From positions 34,376,697 to 34,440,696 of the forward strand of contig JAQNBH010000003.1 in assembly GCA_028752905.1 (NCBI GenBank): a stretch of 64,000 nucleotides of DNA, given 5' to 3'. The translations under genes were made by a program, and so were the position numbers. Positions 23,671-37,179 of this stretch are shown here, piece by piece; position 1 is the stretch's first letter, and every line of letters starts with the position of its first letter. The notes under the pieces were generated by a model that was not told the origin of the DNA, made no database searches, and saw nothing but the letters and a program-made list of their open reading frames with translations. The DNA is from Cladorhizidae sp. MBARI D1340-BT2. Taxonomy: Eukaryota; Porifera; Demospongiae; Poecilosclerida; Cladorhizidae.

Positions 23671-24420
23671 GCTCGTGGCACCAGTTAGAGAGTAGGTTTG
23701 TACGGGAGACATGTGGTTGCCTCTGAGTTAGCTCATGGCACCAGTGAGAGAGTAGGTCTGCACGGGAGACATGTGGTTGCCTCTTAGTTAGCTTATGGCA
23801 CCAGTGAGAGAGTAGGTTTGTACGGGAGATATGTGTTTGCTTCTGAGTTAGCTCATGTCACCAGTGAGAGAGTACATGTACATGTAGGTCTGTACAGGAG
23901 ACATGTGGTTGCCGCTGAGTTATCTCATGGCACCAGTGAGAGAGTAGGTCTGTACGGGAGACATGTGGTTGCCTCTGAGTTAGCTCATGGCACCAGTGAG
24001 AGAGTAGGTCTGTACGGGAGACATGTGGTTGCCTCTGAGATAGCTCATGGCACCAGTGAGAGAGTAGGTCTGTACGGGAGACATGTGGTTGCCTCTGAGA
24101 TAGCTCATGGCACCAGTGAGAGAGTAGGTTTGTACGGGAGACATGTGGTTGCCATTGAGTTAACTCATGGCACCAGTGAGAGAGTAGGTATGTATGGTAG
24201 ACATGTGGTTGCCTCTGAGTTAGCTCATGGCACCAGTGAGAGAGTAGGTCTGTACGGGAGACATGTGCTTGCCTCTGAGTTAGCTCATGGCACCAGTGAG
24301 AGAGTAGGTATGTACGGGAGACATGTGGTTGCCTCTGAGTTAGCTCATGGCACCAGTGGGAGAGTAGGTCTGTATGTGAGACATGTGTTTGCCTCTGAGT
24401 TAGCTCATGGCACCAGTGAG
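21956..24420 (+). repeat. Zone 2 duplicate, offset 12759, copy 1
   Basis: Block starts at 21956, 22378, 22810, 23231, 23412 and 23818 recur at 34715, 35137, 35569, 35990, 36171 and 36577, all 12759 bp later. Both copies share the unusual cttagttag followed by ttatggcacc (near 23785 and 36544). Confidence 0.8.
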
Positions 24421-24445
24421 AGAGTAGGTCTGTACGGCAAGACAT
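23593..24445 (+). repeat. 853-bp block, tandem-type spacing, zone 2
   Basis: Boundaries at 23593 and 24446 and the 72-bp junctions at 23874 and 24727 are 853 bp apart, the same length as the zone 3 pair and as the zone 1 block 7733-8585. The adjacent copy (24446-25298) differs at several bases (acaggag, ttaactc, gtgggagag), so this event is older than the 61-62 kb pair or was overwritten by exchange. Confidence 0.72.
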
Positions 24446-24482
24446 GTGGTTGCCTCTGAGTTAGCTCATGGGACCAGTGAGA

Positions 24483-27400
24483 GAGTAGGTCTGTACGGGA
24501 GACATGTGGTTGCCTCTGAGATAGCTCATGGCACCAGTTAGAGAGTAGGTTTGTACGGGAGACATGTGGTTGCCTCTGAGTTAGCTCATGGCACCAGTGA
24601 GAGAGTAGGTCTGCACGGGAGACATGTGGTTGCCTCTTAGTTAGCTCATGGCACCAGTGAGAGAGTAGGTTTGTACGGGAGATATGTGTTTGCTTCTGAG
24701 TTAGCTCATGTCACCAGTGAGAGAGTACATGTACATGTAGGTCTGTACGGGAGACATGTGGTTGCCGCTGAGTTATCTCATGGCACCAGTGAGAGAGTAG
24801 GTCTGTACGGGAGACATGTGGTTGCCTCTGAGTTAGCTCATGGCACCAGTGAGAGAGTAGGTCTGTACGGGAGACATGTGGTTGCCTCTGAAATAGCTCA
24901 TGCCACCAGTGAGAGAGTAGGTCTGTACGGGAGACATGTGGTTGCCTCTGAGATAGCTCATGGCACCAGTGAGAGAGTAGGTTTGTACGGGAGACATGTG
25001 GTTGCCATTGAGTTAGCTCATGGCACCAGTGAGAGAGTAGGTATGTATGGTAGACATGTGGTTGCCTCTGAGTTAGCTCATGGCACCAGTGAGAGAGTAG
25101 GTCTGTACGGGAGACATGTGCTTGCCTCTGAGTTAGCTCATGGCACCAGTGAGAGAGTAGGTATGTATGGGAGACATGTGGTTGCCTCTGAGTTAGCTCA
25201 TGGCACCAGTGAGAGAGTAGGTCTGTACGGGTAGACATGTGGTTGCATCTGATTTATTTCATGGGACCAGTGAGAGAGTAGGTCTGTACGGGAGACATGT
25301 GGTTGCCTCTGAGATACCTCATGGCACCAGTGAGAGAGTAGGTTTGTACGGGAGACATGTGATTGCCTCTGAGTTAGCTCATGGCACCAGTGAGAGAGTA
25401 GGTATGTACGGGAGACATGTGGTTGCCTCTGAGTTAGCTCATGGCACCAGTGAGAGAGTAGGACTGTACGGAAGACATGTGGTTGCCTCTGAGTTAGCTC
25501 ATGGCACCAGTGAGAGAGTAGTTCTGTACGGGAGACATGTGGTTGCCTCTGAGATAGCTCATGGCACCAGTGAGAGAGTAGGTTTGTACGGGAGACATGT
25601 GGTTGCCATTGAGTTAGCTCATGGCACCAGTGAGAGAGTAGGTATGTATGGGAGACATGTGGTTGCCTCTGAGAAAGCTCATGGCACCAGTGAGAGAGAA
25701 GGTATGTACGGGAGACATGTGGTTGCCTCTGAGTTAGCTAATGGCACCAGTGAGAGAGTAGGTATGTACGGGAGACATGTGGTTGCCTCTGAGTTAGCTC
25801 ATGGCACCAGTGAGAGAGTACATGTACATGTAGGTCTGTACGGGAGACATGTGGTTGCCGCTGAGTTATCTCATGGCACCAGTGAGAGAGTAGGTCTGTA
25901 CGGGAGACATGTGGTTGCCTCTGAGTTAGCTCATAGCACCAGTTAGAGAGTAGGTCTGTACGGGAGACATGTGGTTGCCTCTGAGATAGCTCATGGCACC
26001 AGTGAGAGAGTAGGTTTGTACGGGAGAAATGTGGTTGCCATTGAGTTAGCTCATGGCACCAGTGAGAGAGTAGGTATGTATGGGAGACATGTGGTTGCCT
26101 CTGAGTTAGCTCATGGCTCCAGTGAGAGAGTAGGTCTGTACGGGAGACATGTGCTTGCCTCTGAGTTAGCTCATGGCACCAGTGAGAGAGTAGGTATGTA
26201 CGGGAGACATGTGGTTGCCTCTGAGTTAGCTCATGGCACCAGTGAGAGAGTAGGTCTGTACGGGAGACTTGTGGTTGCCTCTGAGATAGCTCATGGCACC
26301 AGTGAGAGAGTAGGTTTGTACGGGAGACATGTGGTTGCCTCTGAGTTAGCTCATGGCACCAGTGAGAGAGTAGGTCTGTACAGGAAGACATATGATTGCC
26401 TCTGAGTTAGCTCATGGGATCAGTGAGAGAGTAGGTCTGTACGGGAGACATGTGGTTGCCTCTGAGATAGCTCATGGCACCAGTGAGAGAGTAGGTTTGT
26501 ACGGGAGACATATGGTTGCCTCTGAGTTAGCTCATGGCACCAGTGAGAGAGTAGGTCTGTACAGGAAGACATGTGATTGCCTCTGAGTTAGCTCATGGGA
26601 TCAGTGAGAGAGTAGGTTTGTATGGGAGACGTGTGGTTGCCTCTGAGTTAGCTCATGGCACCAGTGAGAGAGTAGGTCTGTACGGGTGACATGTGGTTGC
26701 CTCTGAGATAGCTCATGGCACCAGTGAGAGAGTAGGTTTGTATGGGAGACATGTGGTTGCCTCTGAGTTAGCTCATGGCACCAGTGAGAGAGTAGGTCTG
26801 TACGGGAAGACATGTGGTTGCCTCTGAGTTAGCTCATGGCACCAGTGAGAGAGTAGGTATGTACGGGAGACATGTGGTTGCCTCTGAGTTAGCTCATGGC
26901 ACCAGTGAGAGAGTAGGTCTGTACGGGAGACATGTGGTTGCTTCTGAGATAGCTCATGGCACCAGTGAGAGAGTAGGTTTGTACGGGAGACATGTGGTTG
27001 CCTCTGAGTTAGCTCATGGCACCAGTGAGAGAGTAGGTCTGTACAGGAAGACATGTGATTGCCTCTGAGTTAACTCATGGGATCAGTGAGAGAGTAGGTC
27101 TGTACGGGAGACATGTGGTTGCCTCTGAGATAGCTCATGGCACCAGTGAGAGAGTAGGTTTGTACGGGAGACATATGGTTGCCTCTGAGTTAGCTCATGG
27201 CACCAGTGAGAGAGTAGGTCTGTACAGGAAGACATGTGATTGCCTCTGAGTTAGCTCATGGGATCAGTGAGAGAGTAGGTTTGTATGGGAGACGTGTGGT
27301 TGCCTCTGAGTTAGCTCATGGCACCAGTGAGAGAGTAGGTCTGTACGGGAGACATGTGGTTGCCTCTGAGTTAGCTCAAGGCACCAGTGAGAGAGTAGGT

Positions 27401-29131
27401 CTGTACGGCAAGACATGTGGTTGCCTCTGAGTTAGCTCATGGGACCAGTGAGAGAGTAGGTCTGTACGGGAGACATGTGGTTGCCTCTGAGATAGCTCAT
27501 GGCACCAGTGAGAGAGTAGGTTTGTACGGGAGACATGTGGTTGCCATTGAGTTAGCTCATGGCACCAGTGAGAGAGTAGGTATGTATGGGAGACATGTGG
27601 TTGCCTCTGAGATAGCTCATGGCACCAGTGAGAGAGTAAGTTTGTACGGGAGACATGTGGTTGCCTCTGAGTTAGCTCATGGCACCAGTGAGAGAGAAGG
27701 TATGTACGGGAGACATGTGGTTGCCTCTTTGTTAGCTAATGGCACCAGTGAGAGAGTAGGTATGTACGGGAGACATGTGGTTGCCTCTGAGTTAGCTCAT
27801 GGCACCAGTGAGAGAGTACATGTACATGTAGGTCTGTACGGGAGACATGTGGTTGCCGCTGAGTTATCTCATGGCACCAGTGAGAGAGTAAGTCTGTACG
27901 GGAGACATGTGGTTGCCTCTGAGTTAGCTCATAGCACCAGTTAGAGAGTAGGTCTGTACGGGAGACATGTGGTTGCCTCTGAGATAGCTCATGGCACCAG
28001 TGAGAGAGTAGGTTTGTACGGGAGAAATGTGGTTGCCATTGAGTTAGCTCATGGCACCAGTGAGAGAGTAGGGTATGTATGGGAGACATGTGGTTGCCTC
28101 TGAGTTAGCTCATGGCTCCAGTGAGAGAGTAGGTCTGTACGGGAGACATGTGCTTGCCTCTGAGTTAGCTCATGGCACCAGTGAGAGAGTAGGTATGTAC
28201 GGGAGACATGTGGTTGCCTCTGAGTTAGCTCATGGCACCAGTGAGAGAGTAGGTCTGTACGGGAGACATGTGGTTGCCTCTGAGATAGCTCATGGCACCA
28301 GTGAGAGAGTAGGTTTGTACGGGAGACATGTGGTTGCCTCTGAGTTAGCTCATGGCACCAGTGAGAGAGTAGGTCTGTACAGGAAGACATATGATTGCCT
28401 CTGAGTTAGCTCATGGGATCAGTGAGAGAGTAGGTCTGTACGGGAGACATGTGGTTGCCTCTGAGATAGCTCATGGCACCAGTGAGAGAGTAGGTTTGTA
28501 CGGGAGACATATGGTTGCCTCTGAGTTAGCTCATGGCACCAGTGAGAGAGTAGGTCTGTACAGGAAGACATGTGATTGCCTCTGAGTTAGCTCATGGGAT
28601 CAGTGAGAGAGTAGGTTTGTATGGGAGACGTGTGGTTGCCTCTGAGTTAGCTCATGGCACCAGTGAGAGAGTAGGTCTGTACGGGTGACATGTGGTTGCC
28701 TCTGAGATAGCTCATGGCACCAGTGAGAGAGTAGGTTTGTATGGGAGACATGTGGTTGCCTCTGAGTTAGCTCATGGCACCAGTGAGAGAGTAGGTCTGT
28801 ACGGGAAGACATGTGGTTGCCTCTGAGTTAGCTCATGGGACCAGTGAGAGAGTAGGTCTGTACGGGAGACATGTGGTTGCCTCTGAGATAGCTCATGGCA
28901 CCAGTGAGAGAGTAGGTTTGTATGGGACACATGTGGTTGCCTCTGAGTTAGCTCATGGCACCAGTGAGAGAGAAGGTATGTACGGGAGACATGTGGTTGC
29001 CTCTGAGTTAGCTAATGGCACCAGTGAGAGAGTAGGTATGTACGGGAGACATGTGGTTGCCTCTGAGTTAGCTCATGGCACCAGTGAGAGAGTACATGTA
29101 CATGTAGGTCTGTACGGGAGACATGTGGTTG
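24483..29131 (+). repeat. Zone 2 superblock, deleted copy (partner 30075-35455)
   Basis: Corresponds to 30075-35455, but the offset steps 5592, 5652, 5712, 6324, so this copy lacks 60 bp near 25.2 kb, 60 bp near 25.67 kb and 612 bp at about 26.81 kb (10x60 plus one 12-bp palindrome). The second step sits next to a private gagaaagctc. Shared private variants include catgccacc (24899 and 30491), ctttgttagctaatgg (27727 and 34051) and tagggtatg with one extra g (28072 and 34396). Confidence 0.83.
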
Positions 29132-30130
29132 CCTCTGAGTTATTTCATGGGACCAGTGAGAGAGTAGGTCTGTACGGGAGACATGTGGTTGCCTCTGAGA
29201 TAGCTCATGGCACCAGTGAGAGAGTAGGTCTGTACGGGAGACATGTGGTTGCCTCTGAGTTAGCTCATGGCACCAGTGAGAGAGTAGGTCTGTACGGGAA
29301 GACATGTGGTTGCCTCTGAGTTATTTCATGGGACCAGTGAGAGAGTAGGTCTGTACGGGAGACATGTGGTTGCCTCTAAGTTAGCTCATGGCACCAGTGA
29401 GAGAGTAGGTATGTACGGGAGACATGTGGTTGCCTCTGAGTTAGCTCATGGCACCAGTGAGAGAGTAGGACTGTACGGAAGACATGTGGTTGCCTCTGAG
29501 TTAGCTCATGGCACCAGTGAGAGAGTAGGTCTGTACGGGAGACATGTGGTTGCCTCTAAGTTAGCTCATGGCACCAGTGAGAGAGTAGGTTTGTACGGGA
29601 GATATGTGTTTGCTTCTGAGTTAGCTCATGGCACCAGTGAGAGAGTACATGTACATGTAGGTCTGTACGGGACAAATGTGGTTGCCGCTAAGTTATCTCA
29701 TGGCACCAGTGAGAGAGTAGGTCTGTACGGGAGACATGGTGTTGCCTCTGAGTTAGCTCATGGCATCAGTGAGAGAGTAGGTCTGTACGGGAGACATGTG
29801 GTTGCCTCTGAGATAGCTCATGGCACCAGTGAGAGAGTAGGTTTGTACGGGAGACATGTTGTTGCCATTGAGTTAGCTTATGGCACCAGTGAGAGAGTAG
29901 GTATGTATGGGAGACATGTGGTTGCCTCTGAGTTAGCTCATGGCACCAGTGAGAGAGTAGGTCTATACGGGAGACATGTGCTTGCCTCTGAGTTAGCTCA
30001 TGGCACCAGTGAGAGAGTAGGTATGTATGGGAGACATGTGGTTGCCTCTAAGTTAGCTCATGGCACCAGTGAGGGAGTAGGTCTGTACGGGAGACATGTG
30101 GTTGCCTCTGAGATAGCTCATGGCACCAGT
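29067..30130 (+). repeat. 8091-bp-offset duplicate, copy 1
   Basis: Matches 37158-38221. It carries a cluster of rare shared variants: gggacaaatgtgg with gccgctaag (about 29671 and 37762), acatggtgttgcc (about 29736 and 37827), catgttgttgcc, gcttatggc and gtctatacggg. The 72-bp insertion at 29094 is followed by gagttatttc instead of the usual gagttatctc, as at 37185. Confidence 0.87.
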
Positions 30131-33100
30131 TAGAGAGTAGGTTTGTACGGGAGACATGTGGTTGCCTCTGAGTTAGCTCATGGCACCAGTGAGAGAGTAG
30201 GTCTGCACGGGAGACATGTGGTTGCCTCTTAGTTAGCTCATGGCACCAGTGAGAGAGTAGGTTTGTACGGGAGATATGTGTTTGCTTCTGAGTTAGCTCA
30301 TGTCACCAGTGAGAGAGTACATGTACATGTAGGTCTGTACGGGAGACATGTGGTTGCCGCTGAGTTATCTCATGGCACCAGTGAGAGAGTAGGTCTGTAC
30401 GGGAGACATGTGGTTGCCTCTGAGTTAGCTCATGGCACCAGTGAGAGAGTAGGTCTGTACGGGAGACATGTGGTTGCCTCTGAAATAGCTCATGCCACCA
30501 GTGAGAGAGTAGGTCTGTACGGGAGACATGTGGTTGCCTCTGAGATAGCTCATGGCACCAGTGAGAGAGTAGGTTTGTACGGGAGACATGTGGTTGCCAT
30601 TGAGTTAGCTCATGGCACCAGTGAGAGAGTAGGTATGTATGGTAGACATGTGGTTGCCTCTGAGTTAGCTCATGGCACCAGTGAGAGAGTAGGTCTGTAC
30701 GGGAGACATGTGCTTGCCTCTGAGTTAGCTCATGGCACCAGTGAGAGAGTAGGTATGTATGGGAGACATGTGGTTGCCTCTGAGTTAGCTCATGGCACCA
30801 GTGAGAGAGTAGGTTTGTACGTGAGACATGTGTTTGCCTCTGAGTTAGCTCATGGCACCAGTGAGAGAGTAGGTCTGTACGGGTAGACATGTGGTTGCCT
30901 CTGATTTATTTCATGGGACCAGTGAGAGAGTAGGTCTGTACGGGAGACATGTGGTTGCCTCTGAGATACCTCATGGCACCAGTGAGAGAGTAGGTTTGTA
31001 CGGGAGACATGTGATTGCCTCTGAGTTAGCTCATGGCACCAGTGAGAGAGTAGGTATGTACGGGAGACATGTGGTTGCCTCTGAGTTAGCTCATGGCACC
31101 AGTGAGAGAGTAGGACTGTACGGAAGACATGTGGTTGCCTCTGAGTTAGCTCATGGCACCAGTGAGAGAGTAGTTCTGTACGGGAGACATGTGGTTGCCT
31201 CTGAGATAGCTCATGGCACCAGTGAGAGAGTAGGTTTGTACGGGAGACATGTGGTTGCCATTGAGTTAGCTCATGGCACCAGTGAGAGAGTAGGTATGTA
31301 TGGGAGACATGTGGTTGCCTCTGAGATAGCTCATGGCACCAGTGAGAGAGTAAGTTTGTACGGGAGACATGTGGTTGCCTCTGAGTTAGCTCATGGCACC
31401 AGTGAGAGAGAAGGTATGTACGGGAGACATGTGGTTGCCTCTGAGTTAGCTAATGGCACCAGTGAGAGAGTAGGTATGTACGGGAGACATGTGGTTGCCT
31501 CTGAGTTAGCTCATGGCACCAGTGAGAGAGTACATGTACATGTAGGTCTGTACGGGAGACATGTGGTTGCCGCTGAGTTATCTCATGGCACCAGTGAGAG
31601 AGTAGGTCTGTACGGGAGACATGTGGTTGCCTCTGAGTTAGCTCATAGCACCAGTTAGAGAGTAGGTCTGTACGGGAGACATGTGGTTGCCTCTGAGATA
31701 GCTCATGGCACCAGTGAGAGAGTAGGTTTGTACGGGAGAAATGTGGTTGCCATTGAGTTAGCTCATGGCACCAGTGAGAGAGTAGGTATGTATGGGAGAC
31801 ATGTGGTTGCCTCTGAGTTAGCTCATGGCTCCAGTGAGAGAGTAGGTCTGTACGGGAGACATGTGCTTGCCTCTGAGTTAGCTCATGGCACCAGTGAGAG
31901 AGTAGGTATGTACGGGAGACATGTGGTTGCCTCTGAGTTAGCTCATGGCACCAGTGAGAGAGTAGGTCTGTACGGGAGACTTGTGGTTGCCTCTGAGATA
32001 GCTCATGGCACCAGTGAGAGAGTAGGTTTGTACGGGAGACATGTGGTTGCCTCTGAGTTAGCTCATGGCACCAGTGAGAGAGTAGGTCTGTACAGGAAGA
32101 CATATGATTGCCTCTGAGTTAGCTCATGGGATCAGTGAGAGAGTAGGTCTGTACGGGAGACATGTGGTTGCCTCTGAGATAGCTCATGGCACCAGTGAGA
32201 GAGTAGGTTTGTACGGGAGACATATGGTTGCCTCTGAGTTAGCTCATGGCACCAGTGAGAGAGTAGGTCTGTACAGGAAGACATGTGATTGCCTCTGAGT
32301 TAGCTCATGGGATCAGTGAGAGAGTAGGTTTGTATGGGAGACGTGTGGTTGCCTCTGAGTTAGCTCATGGCACCAGTGAGAGAGTAGGTCTGTACGGGTG
32401 ACATGTGGTTGCCTCTGAGATAGCTCATGGCACCAGTGAGAGAGTAGGTTTGTATGGGAGACATGTGGTTGCCTCTGAGTTAGCTCATGGCACCAGTGAG
32501 AGAGTAGGTCTGTACGGGAAGACATGTGGTTGCCTCTGAGTTAGCTCATGGGACCAGTGAGAGAGTAGGTCTGTACGGGAGACATGTGGTTGCCTCTGAG
32601 ATAGCTCATGGCACCAGTGAGAGAGTAGGTTTGTACGGGAGACATGTGGTTGCCTCTGAGTTAGCTCATGGCACCAGTGAGAGAGAAGGTATGTACGGGA
32701 GACATGTGGTTGCCTCTGAGTTAGCTAATGGCAACAGTGAGAGAGTAGGTATGTACGGGAGACATGTGGTTGCCTCTGAGTTAGCTCATGGCAACAGTGA
32801 GAGAGTACATGTACATGTAGGTCTGTACGGGAGACATGTGGTTGCCGCTGAGTTATCTCATGGCACCAGTGAGAGAGTAGGTCTGTACGGGAGACATGTG
32901 GTTGCCTCTGAGTTAGCTCATAGCACCAGTTAGAGAGTAGGTCTGTACGGGAGACATGTGGTTGCCTCTGAGATAGCTCATGGCACCAGTGAGAGAGTAG
33001 GTTTGTACGGGAGAAATGTGGTTGCCATTGAGTTAGCTCATGGCACCAGTGAGAGAGTAGGTATGTATGGGAGACATGTGGTTGCCTCTGAGTTAGCTCA

Positions 33101-33818
33101 TGGCTCCAGTGAGAGAGTAGGTCTGTACGGGAGACATGTGCTTGCCTCTGAGTTAGCTCATGGCACCAGTGAGAGAGTAGGTATGTACGGGAGACATGTG
33201 GTTGCCTCTGAGTTAGCTCATGGCACCAGTGAGAGAGTAGGTCTGTACGGGAGACATGTGGTTGCTTCTGAGATAGCTCATGGCACCAGTGAGAGAGTAG
33301 GTTTGTACGGGAGACATGTGGTTGCCTCTGAGTTAGCTCATGGCACCAGTGAGAGAGTAGGTCTGTACAGGAAGACATGTGATTGCCTCTGAGTTAACTC
33401 ATGGGATCAGTGAGAGAGTAGGTCTGTACGGGAGACATGTGGTTGCCTCTGAGATAGCTCATGGCACCAGTGAGAGAGTAGGTTTGTACGGGAGACATAT
33501 GGTTGCCTCTGAGTTAGCTCATGGCACCAGTGAGAGAGTAGGTCTGTACAGGAAGACATGTGATTGCCTCTGAGTTAGCTCATGGGATCAGTGAGAGAGT
33601 AGGTTTGTATGGGAGACGTGTGGTTGCCTCTGAGTTAGCTCATGGCACCAGTGAGAGAGTAGGTCTGTACGGGAGACATGTGGTTGCCTCTGAGTTAGCT
33701 CAAGGCACCAGTGAGAGAGTAGGTCTGTACGGCAAGACATGTGGTTGCCTCTGAGTTAGCTCATGGGACCAGTGAGAGAGTAGGTCTGTACGGGAGACAT
33801 GTGGTTGCCTCTGAGATA
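30075..33818 (+). repeat. Zone 2 superblock, copy 2 (partner 19927-23670)
   Basis: Matches 19927-23670 at offset 10148. Base 30075 is a sharp join: to its left the array (to about 29067) matches 37158-38221, and to its right it matches both 19927 and 24483. The join falls in a gagggagtag to cagttagagag transition. Confidence 0.85.
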
Positions 33819-35455
33819 GCTCATGGCACCAGTGAGAGAGTAGGTTTGTACGGGAGACATGTGGTTGCCATTGAGTTAGCTCATGGCACCAGTGAGAGAG
33901 TAGGTATGTATGGGAGACATGTGGTTGCCTCTGAGATAGCTCATGGCACCAGTGAGAGAGTAAGTTTGTACGGGAGACATGTGGTTGCCTCTGAGTTAGC
34001 TCATGGCACCAGTGAGAGAGAAGGTATGTACGGGAGACATGTGGTTGCCTCTTTGTTAGCTAATGGCACCAGTGAGAGAGTAGGTATGTACGGGAGACAT
34101 GTGGTTGCCTCTGAGTTAGCTCATGGCACCAGTGAGAGAGTACATGTACATGTAGGTCTGTACGGGAGACATGTGGTTGCCGCTGAGTTATCTCATGGCA
34201 CCAGTGAGAGAGTAAGTCTGTACGGGAGACATGTGGTTGCCTCTGAGTTAGCTCATAGCACCAGTTAGAGAGTAGGTCTGTACGGGAGACATGTGGTTGC
34301 CTCTGAGATAGCTCATGGCACCAGTGAGAGAGTAGGTTTGTACGGGAGAAATGTGGTTGCCATTGAGTTAGCTCATGGCACCAGTGAGAGAGTAGGGTAT
34401 GTATGGGAGACATGTGGTTGCCTCTGAGTTAGCTCATGGCTCCAGTGAGAGAGTAGGTCTGTACGGGAGACATGTGCTTGCCTCTGAGTTAGCTCATGGC
34501 ACCAGTGAGAGAGTAGGTATGTACGGGAGACATGTGGTTGCCTCTGAGTTAGCTCATGGCACCAGTGAGAGAGTAGGTCTGTACGGGAGACATGTGGTTG
34601 CCTCTGAGATAGCTCATGGCACCAGTGAGAGAGTAGGTTTGTACGGGAGACATGTGGTTGCCTCTGAGTTAGCTCATGGCACCAGTGAGAGAGTAGGTCT
34701 GTACAGGAAGACATATGATTGCCTCTGAGTTAGCTCATGGGATCAGTGAGAGAGTAGGTCTGTACGGGAGACATGTGGTTGCCTCTGAGATAGCTCATGG
34801 CACCAGTGAGAGAGTAGGTTTGTACGGGAGACATATGGTTGCCTCTGAGTTAGCTCATGGCACCAGTGAGAGAGTAGGTCTGTACAGGAAGACATGTGAT
34901 TGCCTCTGAGTTAGCTCATGGGATCAGTGAGAGAGTAGGTTTGTATGGGAGACGTGTGGTTGCCTCTGAGTTAGCTCATGGCACCAGTGAGAGAGTAGGT
35001 CTGTACGGGTGACATGTGGTTGCCTCTGAGATAGCTCATGGCACCAGTGAGAGAGTAGGTTTGTATGGGAGACATGTGGTTGCCTCTGAGTTAGCTCATG
35101 GCACCAGTGAGAGAGTAGGTCTGTACGGGAAGACATGTGGTTGCCTCTGAGTTAGCTCATGGGACCAGTGAGAGAGTAGGTCTGTACGGGAGACATGTGG
35201 TTGCCTCTGAGATAGCTCATGGCACCAGTGAGAGAGTAGGTTTGTATGGGAGACATGTGGTTGCCTCTGAGTTAGCTCATGGCACCAGTGAGAGAGAAGG
35301 TATGTACGGGAGACATGTGGTTGCCTCTGAGTTAGCTAATGGCACCAGTGAGAGAGTAGGTATGTACGGGAGACATGTGGTTGCCTCTGAGTTAGCTCAT
35401 GGCACCAGTGAGAGAGTACATGTACATGTAGGTCTGTACGGGAGACATGTGGTTG
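30075..35455 (+). repeat. Zone 2 superblock, full-length copy (partner 24483-29131)
   Basis: Longer version of 24483-29131, exceeding it by 732 bp (60+60+612). The segment 32526-33137 (612 bp) has no counterpart at 26813/26814. The match ends at about 35455, where gccgctgagttatctc replaces the gcctctgagttatttc of the partner at about 29131. Confidence 0.83.
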
Positions 35456-37179
35456 CCGCTGAGTTATCTCATGGCACCAGTGAGAGAGTAGGTCTGTACG
35501 GGAGACATGTGGTTGCCTCTGAGTTAGCTCATAGCACCAGTTAGAGAGTATGTCTGTACGGGAGACATGTGGTTGCCTCTGAGGTAGCTCATGGCACCAG
35601 TGAGAGAGTAGGTTTGTACGGGAGAAATGTGGTTGCCATTGAGTTAGCTCATGGCACCAGTGAGAGAGTAGGTATGTATGGGAGACATGTGGTTGCCTCT
35701 GAGTTAGCTCATGGCTCCAGTGAGAGAGTAGGTCTGTACGGGAGACATGTGCTTGCCTCTGAGTTAGCTCATGGCACCAGTGAGAGAGTAGGTATGTACG
35801 GGAGACATGTGGTTGCCTCTGAGTTAGCTCATGGCACCAGTGAGAGAGTAGGTCTGTATGGGAGACATGTGGTTGCTTCTGAGATAGCTCATGGCACCAG
35901 TGAGAGAGTAGGTTTGTACGGGAGACATGTGGTTGCCTCTGAGTTAGCTCATGGCACCAGTGAGAGAGTAGGTCTGTACAGGAAGACATGTGATTGCCTC
36001 TGAGTTAACTCATGGGATCAGTGAGAGAGTAGGTCTGTACGGGAGACATGTGGTTGCCTCTGAGATAGCTCATGGCACCAGTGAGAGAGTAGGTTTGTAC
36101 GGGAGACATATGGTTGCCTCTGAGTTAGCTCATGGCACCAGTGAGAGAGTAGGTCTGTACAGGAAGACATGTGATTGCCTCTGAGTTAGCTCATGGGATC
36201 AGTGAGAGAGTAGGTTTGTATGGGAGACGTGTGGTTGCCTCTGAGTTAGCTCATGGCACCAGTGAGAGAGTAGGTCTGTACGGGAGACATGTGGTTGCTT
36301 CTGAGTTAGCTCAAGCCACCAGTGAGAGAGTAGGTCTGTATGGCAAGACATGTGGTTGCCTCTGAGTTAGCTCATGGGACCAGTGAGAGAGTAGGTCTGT
36401 ACGGGAGACATGTGGTTGCCTCTGAGATAGCTCATGGCACCAGTTAGAGAGTAGGTTTGTACGGGAGACATGTGGTTGCCTCTGAGTTAGCTCATGGCAC
36501 CAGTGAGAGAGTAGGTCTGCACAGGAGACATGTGGTTGCCTCTTAGTTAGTTTATGGCACCAGTGAGAGAGTAGGTTTGTACGGGAGATATGTGTTTGCT
36601 TCTGAGTTAGCTCATGTCACCAGTGAGAGAGTACATGTACATGTAGGTCTGTACGGGAGACATGTGGTTGCCGCTGAGTTATCTCATGGCACCAGTGAGA
36701 GAGTAGGTCTGTACGGGAGACATGTGGTTGCCTCTGAGTTAGCTCATGGCACCAGTGAGAGAGTAAGTCTGTACGGGAGACATGTGGTTGCCTCTGAGAT
36801 AGCTCATGGCACCAGTGAGAGAATAGGTCTGTACGGGAGACATGTGGTTGCTTCTGAGATAGCTCATGGCACCAGTGAGAGAGTAGGTTTGTATGGGAGA
36901 CATGTGGTTGCCATTGAGTTAGCTCATGGCACCAGTGAGAGAGTAGGTATGTATGGTAGACATGTGGTTGCCTCTGAGTTAGCTCATGGCACCAGTGAGA
37001 GAGTAGGTCTGTACGGGAGACATGTGCTTGCCTCTGAGTTAGCTCATGGCACCAATGAGAGAGTAGGTATGTACGGGAGACATGTGGTTGCCTCTGAGTT
37101 AGCTCATGGCACCAGTGAGAGAGTAGGTCTGTACGTGAGACATGTGGTTGCCTCTGAGTTAGCTCATGGCACCAGTGAG
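34715..37179 (+). repeat. Zone 2 duplicate, offset 12759, copy 2
   Basis: Partner of 21956-24420. It ends at the 72-bp junction near 37185, where the array switches to the sequence type also found at 29094. Private variants include caagccacc (near 36313), gaggtagctc (near 35583) and caccaatgag (near 37052). Confidence 0.8.
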
